The notes beneath the pieces were generated by a model. That model was not told the origin of the DNA and made no database searches. It was given only the letters and a program-made list of their open reading frames with translations. From contig CAJWLM010000006.1 of assembly GCA_913043025.1 (NCBI GenBank), positions 93,757 through 157,756 of the forward strand: a DNA stretch of 64,000 nucleotides, written 5' to 3'. This document shows positions 1-8,400 of the stretch, piece by piece. The DNA is from an uncultured Rhodospirillaceae bacterium (GTDB lineage: Bacteria > Pseudomonadota > Alphaproteobacteria > UBA8366). How positions within the stretch are numbered: the stretch's first letter is position 1; every line of letters begins with the position of its first letter. A program made the translations under genes and the position numbers.

Positions 1-821
1 GAATAACTTGATGGGCCATGATGCGCAAACCCAAAGAAATCAATTCCCTCTCGTGCGCCCTCATACAACGCTAAATAACCCATATTTTCAAAATGAGTTG
101 GATGGTAAAAATCAACCACCGATGCCCCTGTTTGTAGACTTGTAAAAACGGAACTCCCGGAACTGCCGGCCCACCTGGAACCCAAGCCGGGGCTTATTGA
201 TTTTTTGTCAAACGGAAGAAACTTAAATGAGATGGTGTCGTCATCAATGAAATAATTTAACGCCAGGTGCCAAACACCTAACTCTGTTGTCGATGACGGA
301 TCGCTTCCGTCCCACAAACCAAATCGATCAGAGGGAGAATGAAGCTCGAGCAATCCCATAGATATAATATCTTTGCCAAGGATTAACTCATAATCTTCGG
401 CCTCATATTTTAGCCAAGCTGCAGTTAGGTCGGCGTAACGAATTTTCCGGTAGTGCTGATTAGGCCCGTTAAACCAACCCTGCACTGTATCCTGATCCGT
501 AGATAGAGAAAAATATCCCTTCATGCCGATTGAAAACTCTTCGTTTAGACTTGCCTCCGTTTCCCCTTCAAGTCTTGGGCTAAAGATAACGTAGTCATCG
601 CGGATTGAGCTATCGTCGATTTTGGTAACAAAACCAGAAAAAGAAGCACTAGCTGTACGCTTAAAATTGGTTGCAAGATCAACGAGCACCTTATTAACTG
701 GCGCGATAATGGCTTTCTTAATTTTCGCGTCGACTTCTGGGCCAGCCTCGGCCGAGCCAATAGCTATATGAAGGCATATGCCCAAAACCATTGCAAAAAC
801 AGCTTTAACATTCTTATTCAT
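1..821 (-). CDS. Outer-membrane beta-barrel/porin-like protein, 3' end cut by window edge
   Basis: This gene is absent from the ORF track because it has no stop inside the window; I translated it by hand from an ATG at 821. About 273 codons are open to the left edge. The product begins with a classic signal peptide (MNKNVKAVFAMVLGICL, ending near AEA). A short charged helical stretch follows, then alternating hydrophobic/polar strands rich in Gly, Ser, Asp, Phe and Trp, as in outer-membrane barrels of the alginate-export/DUF1302 kind. It starts 5 bp after the RND gene stops, so it is the third gene of the 4564-to-1 operon. I infer that it forms the outer-membrane part of a route with the RND transporter and the LolA-like protein. 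The family name is a resemblance only; the reading frame is firm. Confidence 0.8.
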   Translation of the reverse strand, partial: MNKNVKAVFAMVLGICLHIAIGSAEAGPEVDAKIKKAIIAPVNKVLVDLATNFKRTASASFSGFVTKIDDSSIRDDYVIFSPRLEGETEASLNEEFSIGMKGYFSLSTDQDTVQGWFNGPNQHYRKIRYADLTAAWLKYEAEDYELILGKDIISMGLLELHSPSDRFGLWDGSDPSSTTELGVWHLALNYFIDDDTISFKFLPFDKKSISPGLGSRWAGSSGSSVFTSLQTGASVVDFYHPTHFENMGYLALYEGAREGIDFFGFAHHGPSSY

Positions 822-826
822 GAAAG

Positions 827-3661
827 TTAATCTCGAGTGCTAAGCTGCTCGCCCATATTTGCAAGCCTACCGGCCAAAATAGCACTAATATTACGGTTCA
901 AAAGAGCATGGATGCGTGGGTATGACCGCATGGCTGATGCGACGCGCTCCTGCTCCAGCATAAGTACCTTGAGAGGTTCTTTTGAATTGCCCGGAACGCG
1001 CACAGTAGCTGTCCTGGCGACATTCCCGGCATAAGCAGCTTCACCAAATATCTCTGAAGTCCCCAGCGTAGCTAATAAAGTCTCTTTACCGTCTTTTACA
1101 CCAAGCACCACCTCTGCTTTACCCGAGAGAATTACGTACATGTTTCGATCCGTGGAGCCCTGAAGAAACACGTCCTCACCAGGTTCAAACTCTTTTGCAT
1201 AAGACAGTAATATTGTTTTACGCATTTGATAAGCAGTCATGCCTTTGAACACCTCGCTATCCGCCAAAACTTGTTGATTAAGCTTAAGCGATGCAATGTC
1301 CCAAAGACTGACAAGCCTAAATCGTTTCAACAGAATGGGCGTTATTAACAAGTCTGTAATCAATGCCATCACCATCGTTACAGCACATAAAAGCCCGAAT
1401 TGTATGATGATTGTAAAATCTGATAAAAGCAACGAAAGGAAAGCAAATGCCAAAGCCAACGACGTTGACACAACCGGTATTGCTTCCACGCGTACTGCTG
1501 CTCTTGCAGCGACCGTTTGATCTGGATTAATTTTCAATTGATCATTGAAGTTCGTTAACAAATGAATGGTATCATCAATAGCTATACCTATTGCAATAAC
1601 TGATACCAAAGTTGTGCCAGCGTTGAGCGGCACCCCAAACAGTCCCATAATGCCAAACATAGTGATAACCGGTATTAGGTTAGGCACCAAAGAAACAAAG
1701 CCAGCAGTGAAAGAGGTATACAGCAAACACATTAGCACGAAAATAATAGCCACCAGTAAAATAATAGACGTGCTTTGGCTCTTGATCATTGTTTCAGCGC
1801 CATTGTTGATCAAAATGTTTTTACTCGTTATGTGATAAACTGTTTTAGGACCAAGAATTTCAGCGATTTTCTCTCTAAGGTCATCTAGGTATTCTTTTAG
1901 TTCGTAAGAATTCGATATGTTATGTCGTACCATTAGATTTGCGCGCGTGGCATCTGCGTTGATAAATCGCTCAACGTCTGGTCTCGCAAAAAGTAAGAGA
2001 TATTGTTCTGCCAATGCCCGTGTCTTCGGCATTACATAAAATGCTTTATTCCCCTGGTTCATCTCCTGATTTACGAGTTTCAAGTAATCAGCAATTGATG
2101 TGACTTTGTCATATGCGCCTTGCTGCCTCATTACATTTTGTATTTTGTCAACTTTTTGTAACCATTTCGGATCTTTAAAATCCTTACCGGAGTCTGCATT
2201 AATAGACAGGTAAAACACTTGCATCCCTGCCAAATCATTGTGCAAGGTATCAGCATCAAGCCTTACCGAATTATCTGGTTTAAAAAATGACAAAGGGTCA
2301 TTGCTTGTTTGAACTTTAGTCGCGAAGCCAGCAAAGATAGTTGCCGCTAATAAAACTACGACAACCACTCTCCGCTCATAACGCCCTCCGAGGATATCCA
2401 GGATAGACAGCACTTTTCCGGCCAGCCCACCAACATTTTCACTATCACCCTGTAATTTAGACTTACGCGGCCCAAAAAATCTCAACAATAAAGGAAGCAT
2501 TAAAATGGTTACAATTAAATTTGCCACCATCGCGTAGCCAGCGGTAATCCCGAAATGCTGGACCATTATCAGATCACTCGAGATATTTGCCATGAAGCCA
2601 ACGGCCGTGGTGAAGGAAGTTATAAAAATCGGCAGACCCACATGAACTGCCATGAAACGGACAGCATTCATCCGATTTGGAGGGTCATCTTTAGACAAAC
2701 CCTCCAAATATGCAGTTAGCATGTGAGTATCTTCTGTTGAGCCAATTACGATTACCAAAGCTGGCAAGATTGCTGTCAAAAGGTTTAAAGGTATACCGGC
2801 AAAGCCCATAAAACCTGCGGTCCACAGAATACTCATTCCGGCAGTAATTAATGGCAAACCGGCAGCAACTGGAGTCCTCAGTTGGCTCAACAATATGACC
2901 ACCAGAAGCACCGCACCAATCGGAGTAAGTAACCCGATATCGCTGAACAAACCCCTTTCAATCGCTACATTGATGCGAGGCGCCCCCATTACAAAAACAT
3001 CTTCAAATTCACCACGTATATTTTTGAGGCGATTGTTTATTTCAGCTGCTGCTTTACGATTAAAAGATGGATCTCCCTCGATATTCTGTAATGTAACCAC
3101 CACAGTCGTCTTCATTGCGTCGTCGGAAATGTAAGTCCCGCGCATTATTGGACTATAAAGCGCATCTTCGCGGGCTTTTGCTATCTCTTGAGCCGTTTCA
3201 GGAGTAGCATCCATCAATGGGTTCATGTCTAACCCATCCGGCCCCGCGCGAATATTTAATGCAGTAAACAAGCTTTCTTGTTTTTCAACGTATTTCACAT
3301 CCTCTAAACCGAACGCAAACTCTTCAATGAAGCTCAGTTTTTTCTTTGAAAATAGATTCTTATCCTTAAAATAAACAAGAACGATGTTGTCTGAACCAAA
3401 CTCGGCGACTGTCTCCTGATACGGAGCGTAGCCTGGGTCATTTTTGCTGTAAAGAATATCAAAACTGCCATCGACAGTAAGATTCAGGGCTCCAAAAACT
3501 GATATGACAGTAATGATAGCAGCTAAAAGAAAACTGACGACCGGCCTGCGAGCCCCAAAAGTCATTGCTACTTCATACCACGGCTTCTTTTTTACGTTAT
3601 TCTCGCTCTCCTCTCCACCGCTGTCATGTTGCGATAAGGATTTTACATTGCCTTCTGCCAT
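827..3661 (-). CDS. MMPL/RND-superfamily transporter with C-terminal cyclic-nucleotide-binding domain
   Basis: A 944-residue inner-membrane protein. It has one TM segment near residues 38-60, a large periplasmic loop, a TM bundle at about 240-410, a second TM and loop, and a second bundle to about 795: the duplicated 6+6 RND/MMPL topology. Charged TM motifs typical of proton-coupled RND proteins are visible in each half (STEDTHML and AIDDTIHLL). Residues from about 815 to 935 form an extra cytoplasmic cNMP-binding domain with a phosphate-binding cassette (FGEAAYAGN..RTATV) that keeps the Gly-Glu and Arg. It sits between a LolA-like carrier gene (78 bp upstream) and a porin-like gene (5 bp downstream). 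The substrate is unknown; lipids or other hydrophobic molecules fit the partners. The fused sensor domain is the odd feature. Start ATG has GGAAAA upstream. Confidence 0.9.
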   Translation of the reverse strand: MAEGNVKSLSQHDSGGEESENNVKKKPWYEVAMTFGARRPVVSFLLAAIITVISVFGALNLTVDGSFDILYSKNDPGYAPYQETVAEFGSDNIVLVYFKDKNLFSKKKLSFIEEFAFGLEDVKYVEKQESLFTALNIRAGPDGLDMNPLMDATPETAQEIAKAREDALYSPIMRGTYISDDAMKTTVVVTLQNIEGDPSFNRKAAAEINNRLKNIRGEFEDVFVMGAPRINVAIERGLFSDIGLLTPIGAVLLVVILLSQLRTPVAAGLPLITAGMSILWTAGFMGFAGIPLNLLTAILPALVIVIGSTEDTHMLTAYLEGLSKDDPPNRMNAVRFMAVHVGLPIFITSFTTAVGFMANISSDLIMVQHFGITAGYAMVANLIVTILMLPLLLRFFGPRKSKLQGDSENVGGLAGKVLSILDILGGRYERRVVVVVLLAATIFAGFATKVQTSNDPLSFFKPDNSVRLDADTLHNDLAGMQVFYLSINADSGKDFKDPKWLQKVDKIQNVMRQQGAYDKVTSIADYLKLVNQEMNQGNKAFYVMPKTRALAEQYLLLFARPDVERFINADATRANLMVRHNISNSYELKEYLDDLREKIAEILGPKTVYHITSKNILINNGAETMIKSQSTSIILLVAIIFVLMCLLYTSFTAGFVSLVPNLIPVITMFGIMGLFGVPLNAGTTLVSVIAIGIAIDDTIHLLTNFNDQLKINPDQTVAARAAVRVEAIPVVSTSLALAFAFLSLLLSDFTIIIQFGLLCAVTMVMALITDLLITPILLKRFRLVSLWDIASLKLNQQVLADSEVFKGMTAYQMRKTILLSYAKEFEPGEDVFLQGSTDRNMYVILSGKAEVVLGVKDGKETLLATLGTSEIFGEAAYAGNVARTATVRVPGNSKEPLKVLMLEQERVASAMRSYPRIHALLNRNISAILAGRLANMGEQLSTRD

Positions 3662-3739
3662 GCTGTTTTCCTATATTTAAAGAGCCAGTAAACCGTGGTC
3701 TTGGGTTACAACTACGTTTCAGAAAGAAATTTCGCCCCA

Positions 3740-4564
3740 TTAACGCGCTAGTTTGCCGGAGGTAATGGTTTTTTTTCTGAAGTTCTTTGAGGGCGCATCA
3801 GCCTCCTTGAGGCTACGCTCGACTACCTCTGTGACTGTTTTATGTTTATTCTTCAGATGTTCCATAGTTGAGAGATTTGCTCGCCATGCTTTTCCTTCAA
3901 CATTCACCCACTTGTCGGTGGTTTGACGCTTTATAAGCTTGCCTCTGCGATTGAAATAATCCGTTCTTATAATGTTAAAATGCTTCTGCCCCACCCAAAG
4001 AAGCCTGAATTTGTATCCAGTATCTTTCTTTAGCTGTTTGTCGTTAGCCATAGCTTTTACAACAAATGCATTCTCACCATTCAGCTTTTCATCTGCTTGT
4101 CTGTCGTATGAAAATTTCTCCTTAGCTTCAGACACCAGATCTTCGTAAGTGTAATCTGTGCCCATGAAGTAATTGCGTTTACCTCCTTTCGCAATTCTTT
4201 TGAGTTTTTTCCCCTGCGCAGGCAAATACAACCATTGATCATCAGCCTTACTATCATTCTGCCAAGTCAGCATAGCCGTACCTTTTATGCCAGAAGGAGA
4301 TCTGAATATTGTAAGATACCGAGTTTGGGACTTATCTTTTTCGCGTGTGAACCTCCGCACATCACGCACTTCTTTTTTGCCTGACTTGTCGACCAAGGTC
4401 ATTTTTTGTATTTCAAACTCGAAGGGTTTGTCGTGACGGGCTTCAACCTCATCCATAATTTGCCGGCCAGAAAGGCTTTTCGTGTCGGCCATAGTCACCG
4501 AGGGAAGCAATGATAAGGCAAGGCTTACGACTATCATTAATGGCGTTTGGCGTACAAGAGTCAT
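3740..4564 (-). CDS. LolA-like outer-membrane lipoprotein-sorting family protein
   Basis: Periplasmic protein of the LolA-like family often annotated outer membrane lipoprotein-sorting protein (PF17131-type). Typical features seen are the LTWQNDSKADDQWLYLP stretch, a Lys/Arg-rich KKLKRIAKGGKR segment, and GTDYTYEDL. The track begins at 4588, but the ATG at 4564 is better: it is preceded by GGAG at normal distance and opens a clean signal peptide (MTLVRQTPLMIVVSLALSLL, cleavage near TMADT). This gives 274 residues. It is first in an operon with the RND transporter and the barrel protein. Members of this family are generally found beside MMPL/RND genes and are thought to carry hydrophobic cargo across the periplasm. 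It is not the canonical LolA, so no symbol is given. Confidence 0.85.
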   Translation of the reverse strand: MTLVRQTPLMIVVSLALSLLPSVTMADTKSLSGRQIMDEVEARHDKPFEFEIQKMTLVDKSGKKEVRDVRRFTREKDKSQTRYLTIFRSPSGIKGTAMLTWQNDSKADDQWLYLPAQGKKLKRIAKGGKRNYFMGTDYTYEDLVSEAKEKFSYDRQADEKLNGENAFVVKAMANDKQLKKDTGYKFRLLWVGQKHFNIIRTDYFNRRGKLIKRQTTDKWVNVEGKAWRANLSTMEHLKNKHKTVTEVVERSLKEADAPSKNFRKKTITSGKLAR

Positions 4565-4588
4565 AACTACATCTCCAGAACAATGCAT

Positions 4589-5168
4589 AATTGAAATTCT
4601 AGACCGACAATTTTTGAAGCGGGCTAGAGATGGAGGATACGAAAAAACTAGGCCGAGAACAATGGCAGAGATGAGAAAAAAGATTTTTTTAAAGGGTGAA
4701 TAACCAATTAAAACATATACTTAATGATAAGTAATTGTTAAAATTATTTATTACTTTTACGTTTTTTTGATTGTCATAAATGGTATTCGAAAATAAAAAA
4801 CATTCCCATCCGGGATTCCTATAAATATTTATATGGTAAATACACAAATTTATTTTATAAATATTATTAAGTACATCCGCTACGCTTCATCAAATTAAAA
4901 AACACAAATAAGACAATTTTAATAAATAAAACTTACATTGGTGCTTGTGTAATGATTCAAAAATTATCAAACATTTTTTTAATGAAACGGCGAGTATATT
5001 CAAACAATCGGTCCAACTGTCTCTGCCTTTTCTGCGATCAATGCCTAGTATTGAGCGACTTGAAAAATATCTATTTTACCAGGGCTTTATTAACCTCTAT
5101 TCTCTGATTTAATAATGCTTATTCAGTGAATGTAAGCTTAACTCTCTTTTGGTGGTTACAACGGGCAA
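4589..5168. other. AT-rich intergenic region between divergent genes
   Basis: This gap separates the divergent LolA-like operon and the PsiE-like gene and must hold both promoters. It is strikingly A+T-rich, especially 4690-4970. I see no convincing gene, RNA or clear promoter consensus. The 73-aa track ORF at 4482-4703 is a shadow of the LolA-like gene. Confidence 0.5.
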
Positions 5169-5627
5169 ATGAAAAATCCTTTAGAAAAAATCATAGACAG
5201 TTTTTTTTCAGGCGGCACAGTAAATCGTCGGCTACATTGGACGACTTTAGTTAGTGAAAAGGCCCTTTTGGCTTTTATTGGCGCACTTACAATGGTTGCT
5301 GTTGGATTGGAAGTAATCAATATATGGGAAAAAAAAGAAATCCAGTTAGCAGACCTTTTTCTATTTTTCATTTACGCAGAAATTATAGGTATGATTGGAG
5401 CATTTTATGCTAGCAGTCGTATACCGGTCACACTCCCCATCATTATTGCTATCACGGCACTGTGCAGGTTGTTGATTGCTCAGGGCAAAGAAATCGAATA
5501 TTCAACACTGTTAAGTGCTGCAGCTGCTATCCTTCTATTAGCAGGAGCCGCCTACGTCATGAGTTTGAAAGACAAGTTAAGTTTGGAAAAGGAAGATTTA
5601 CGAAAAAAACGCCCTAAAAAAAAATAA
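5169..5627 (+). CDS. PsiE-like (phosphate-starvation-inducible E family) membrane protein
   Basis: A 152-residue integral membrane protein with four predicted TM helices (about 27-50, 60-82, 87-103, 113-131) and a strongly basic C-terminal tail ending in KKRPKKK. The segment LADLFLFFIYAEIIGMIGAFY is characteristic of the PsiE family (PF06146). The function of the family is not established; E. coli psiE responds to phosphate starvation and cAMP-CRP. I see no obvious Pho box upstream. It is transcribed alone, convergent with the photolyase gene. A weak A/T-rich inverted repeat (CTAAAAAA..TTTTTTAG) spans its stop. Confidence 0.8.
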   Translation: MKNPLEKIIDSFFSGGTVNRRLHWTTLVSEKALLAFIGALTMVAVGLEVINIWEKKEIQLADLFLFFIYAEIIGMIGAFYASSRIPVTLPIIIAITALCRLLIAQGKEIEYSTLLSAAAAILLLAGAAYVMSLKDKLSLEKEDLRKKRPKKK

Positions 5628-5679
5628 ATAGGTTTTTTAGTTATAGGCAAACCGCGACCAACTTTTTTTGAGCAGAGTT

Positions 5680-7176
5680 TTACGTACAGGTGTGTTTTTC
5701 AATAAAGTTTTCAGCGGCACTGAAAATAATGTGTTTACGCTCTGCTTTCATTTTTTCTAACATTTTTACTTGAAATGAAAGCCGGGGGTTTGTTTGATAA
5801 AAAGCCTTATGTTTCATGATGAACCTCCAATAAAGCCCATCCACCACATCGCACCAATCTCCCCGTTTGTAATTGCTCATTTTAAGAATGTAGTTGGAGC
5901 TGCAAGTGTATGGTTTGGTTGACATTAATCCACCATCTGCGAAAGTTGCCATACCGAACACGTTGGGCACCATTACCCAATCAGAAGCATCTATGTACAT
6001 TTCCATAAACCATTTATAAATGGCCACTGGATCAATCTCACTGAGATTCATTAAATTAGCAATCACCATCAACCTTGGAATGTGGTGGCTGTAACCGTCT
6101 TTGAGTGCTGAGTTAATACAATCGTCCAAGGGCACAATGCCAGTAGAACCATCATACCAACTATCAGCCAGACTGCGTTTGTGTTCCCAAAAGTTGCTCT
6201 TATACTGTTCATCACCCTTCATCTGATATATTCCGCGTATGAATTCCCGCCAACCCAATACCTGCCTTATGAATCCCTCTGCAGAATTGATGGGCACACC
6301 GCCTTTTTTGAAAAGCCCAAAAACCTTTTCAATAATGATATCTGGTGTAATTAAACCAATATTGAGGAATGGACTTATGCAACTGTGAAATAGAAAGTTT
6401 TCATCGACCCGCATAGCATCCTCATAAACTCCGAAGTTAGAGAGTTTATTGAGCAAGAAAAATTCTAACTGCTCCTCTACACCTCGACGTTCAACAGGAA
6501 ACCAAATATTGTCCAAACTACCGAAGTGACCGGCAAATCGTTTGTGTATTAAATCTACGACCTTATCGTGGTACTTGGACAGAGGCGGCGCGCTTGGTTG
6601 GGGAACAGAAATGTTTGCAGGGATTTTTTTCCTATTTTCCTCATCGAAAGACCATTTGTTGCCTATTGGTTCGTTACGTTGGTTAACTAATATCCCGAAT
6701 TTTTTTCTTCCAGTTTTATAGAAATTTGCGAGCCGAAATGTTTTCTTTTTTCCCTGTACTGCAATGAATTCGTCGCGAGAAAACATAAACATAGGAGAAT
6801 TAAAAAACTCAATAGCCAATCCATTGCTTCTGACCCCCCTAAGAATGGATTCTTCAAAGTTCTTATCCTCGATTTCAAAGAAATTTAGACGATCAATTCT
6901 ATTCTTTTTGGCAAAACCAAGAAGGAAGTCAACGTAGTCGAGCCCATCGTTTCTGTCTTCCAGAGAAAAATATGAGACTTTAAACCCGCTTTGCTCCAGC
7001 TCATCCCTGTATTCTCTCATTGCGCAGAGAAATAAATAAATCTTCTTTTTGTGATGTTTTTGGTAAGTGCAGAGGCCAAGGTCTTCCGCCATAAATACGT
7101 GGTTACACCCATTTGCCCGCAAAAAACAGGGATCAAACAATTGATTCCCAAGTATGACAAAAGTTTTATTTTTCAT
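5680..7176 (-). CDS. Cryptochrome/photolyase family protein (bacterial DPRP/PhrB-like type)
   Basis: A 498-residue flavoprotein of the deoxyribodipyrimidine photolyase-related (FeS-BCP, PhrB-like) type. The N-terminal domain begins KTFVILGNQLFDP (PF04244-like). The C-terminal FAD domain contains HHIPRLMVIANLMNL, WVMVPNVFGMATFADGGL and a GLYWRF end motif. Characterised members repair (6-4) photoproducts or act as light sensors and bind a [4Fe-4S] cluster through four Cys. Against A. fabrum PhrB as I remember it, most ligand positions look replaced here: the usual DYCxxC region reads NYKRGDWC, and the Cys before the helix leading to the HH motif falls on a Pro. Only the last Cys (WCDVVDG) is clearly placed. 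Whether it binds a cluster is therefore doubtful. It is transcribed alone. Confidence 0.88.
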   Translation of the reverse strand: MKNKTFVILGNQLFDPCFLRANGCNHVFMAEDLGLCTYQKHHKKKIYLFLCAMREYRDELEQSGFKVSYFSLEDRNDGLDYVDFLLGFAKKNRIDRLNFFEIEDKNFEESILRGVRSNGLAIEFFNSPMFMFSRDEFIAVQGKKKTFRLANFYKTGRKKFGILVNQRNEPIGNKWSFDEENRKKIPANISVPQPSAPPLSKYHDKVVDLIHKRFAGHFGSLDNIWFPVERRGVEEQLEFFLLNKLSNFGVYEDAMRVDENFLFHSCISPFLNIGLITPDIIIEKVFGLFKKGGVPINSAEGFIRQVLGWREFIRGIYQMKGDEQYKSNFWEHKRSLADSWYDGSTGIVPLDDCINSALKDGYSHHIPRLMVIANLMNLSEIDPVAIYKWFMEMYIDASDWVMVPNVFGMATFADGGLMSTKPYTCSSNYILKMSNYKRGDWCDVVDGLYWRFIMKHKAFYQTNPRLSFQVKMLEKMKAERKHIIFSAAENFIEKHTCT

Positions 7177-7341
7177 AACCCACGCGGTGCAATGAACACT
7201 AAAAACCCTAGAGGTAGCTTTTTTGCTGCCTTATTCAATAACAACTAATTTTGTAAGTTTGAAAGTTTTATCGGCAATAGCTTGCAAATACGCGGTTTTC
7301 CAAGCAGACCCAGACTTTATTTTTTGTCTTTATTGAAGTTT

Positions 7342-8181
7342 TTATGTAATTGGAATGTTGTTTTTTTTATAAAAATCGAAATATGTTTCGGAGTCCCATT
7401 TGTCTTGAGGAGACTTGATTCTTATTAGATTTCCCAACGGAGCATTGTCTTCTGGGACAGCTACAACATTCATATCACCTGTTCCACCAAAAATATTATC
7501 GCTAACTTTGTTTCTATTGTTAACTCTGTACCAAAAAGCAAAATGCCAATAACAAACCCAGCCGTTTTCCATAAACCAGGTCAAATATTTTTCGGTTCCC
7601 TCTATTTCTTTTTTTGCTTCCAAGTAAACTACGGGTTGGTGCTGGGTTAAAAAATTATCTCCACCTTGAACAATATTCCACTCGTGACCTTCCACATCAA
7701 TCTTCACAAATGAACATTTATTTATAGGAAATTCGTTGAGGTGTATCGCTTGTGCAGGAGTTCCATCGTTGGCTATACCAACAGACCCGTAACGTCCTGC
7801 ACCCGAATGCTCATGGTCGTTTATTAGTACCCAACCTGTTTCGGAAGATACAGCTAATGAAAATACGTCAACATTCTTGATGTTGTTGAGGACTAAATTT
7901 GCGTTCAAGCATTGTGACATCAACTGTTGAGGCTCAAAGGCATATACCTTTCCTGTTGCTCCAACCCTTTTGGACAATGATATTACTGTCGTGCCGATGT
8001 TTGCGCCGATATCTAGAACAGTGTCTCCCGGTTCAACAAACTGCGACATAATTATATTTTCGCCCTCAGACCATTCACCATACAAAGGCAAACTCTTACC
8101 GACCACGGCGTCGTTTTCAGGAAAAATCATTTTCCCATACAACGTATCTGCCACTTGTAATTTTTCTAATTTTATATTCAT
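7342..8181 (-). CDS. FkbM-family SAM-dependent methyltransferase
   Basis: A 279-residue soluble class I methyltransferase. The SAM-binding motif I is clear (VLDIGANIGTT), followed by the FEPQ motif (YAFEPQQLM) and a KIDVEGHEW segment, all hallmarks of the FkbM family. FkbM proteins O-methylate sugars, polyketides or glycans; no acceptor can be deduced. There are no glycan-synthesis genes beside it, and the flanking genes (photolyase and ZIP-like protein) are unrelated. It appears to be a single-gene unit. Confidence 0.85.
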   Translation of the reverse strand: MNIKLEKLQVADTLYGKMIFPENDAVVGKSLPLYGEWSEGENIIMSQFVEPGDTVLDIGANIGTTVISLSKRVGATGKVYAFEPQQLMSQCLNANLVLNNIKNVDVFSLAVSSETGWVLINDHEHSGAGRYGSVGIANDGTPAQAIHLNEFPINKCSFVKIDVEGHEWNIVQGGDNFLTQHQPVVYLEAKKEIEGTEKYLTWFMENGWVCYWHFAFWYRVNNRNKVSDNIFGGTGDMNVVAVPEDNAPLGNLIRIKSPQDKWDSETYFDFYKKNNIPIT

Positions 8182-8400
8182 GATTTTAACCTATCGATTG
8201 CCTCAGGAGACAGGACGATTGTTTTATGCATTAGCCTCTGGTCAATTAGATAGATTTTATACGAATTTTATGCGACTAATATTAACTTAAATATCAATTA
8301 TTTAACTGGCTTTACCTCAAGCTTACCTGATTCTCTGCTTAAACTAACAGAATTTCTCGGGGTTTAATGTTGTTGTTCAACTGAATAAGAGTGCATCATT

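Noticed and set aside
545-760. 71-aa ORF on the minus strand
   Set aside because: It is in another frame of the partial outer-membrane protein gene, whose frame stays open from 821 to the window edge with a good signal peptide.
4690-4970. AT-rich stretch as a possible replication origin
   Set aside because: No DnaA-box cluster, no dnaA, parA or hemE-type neighbours; AT-richness alone is not enough.
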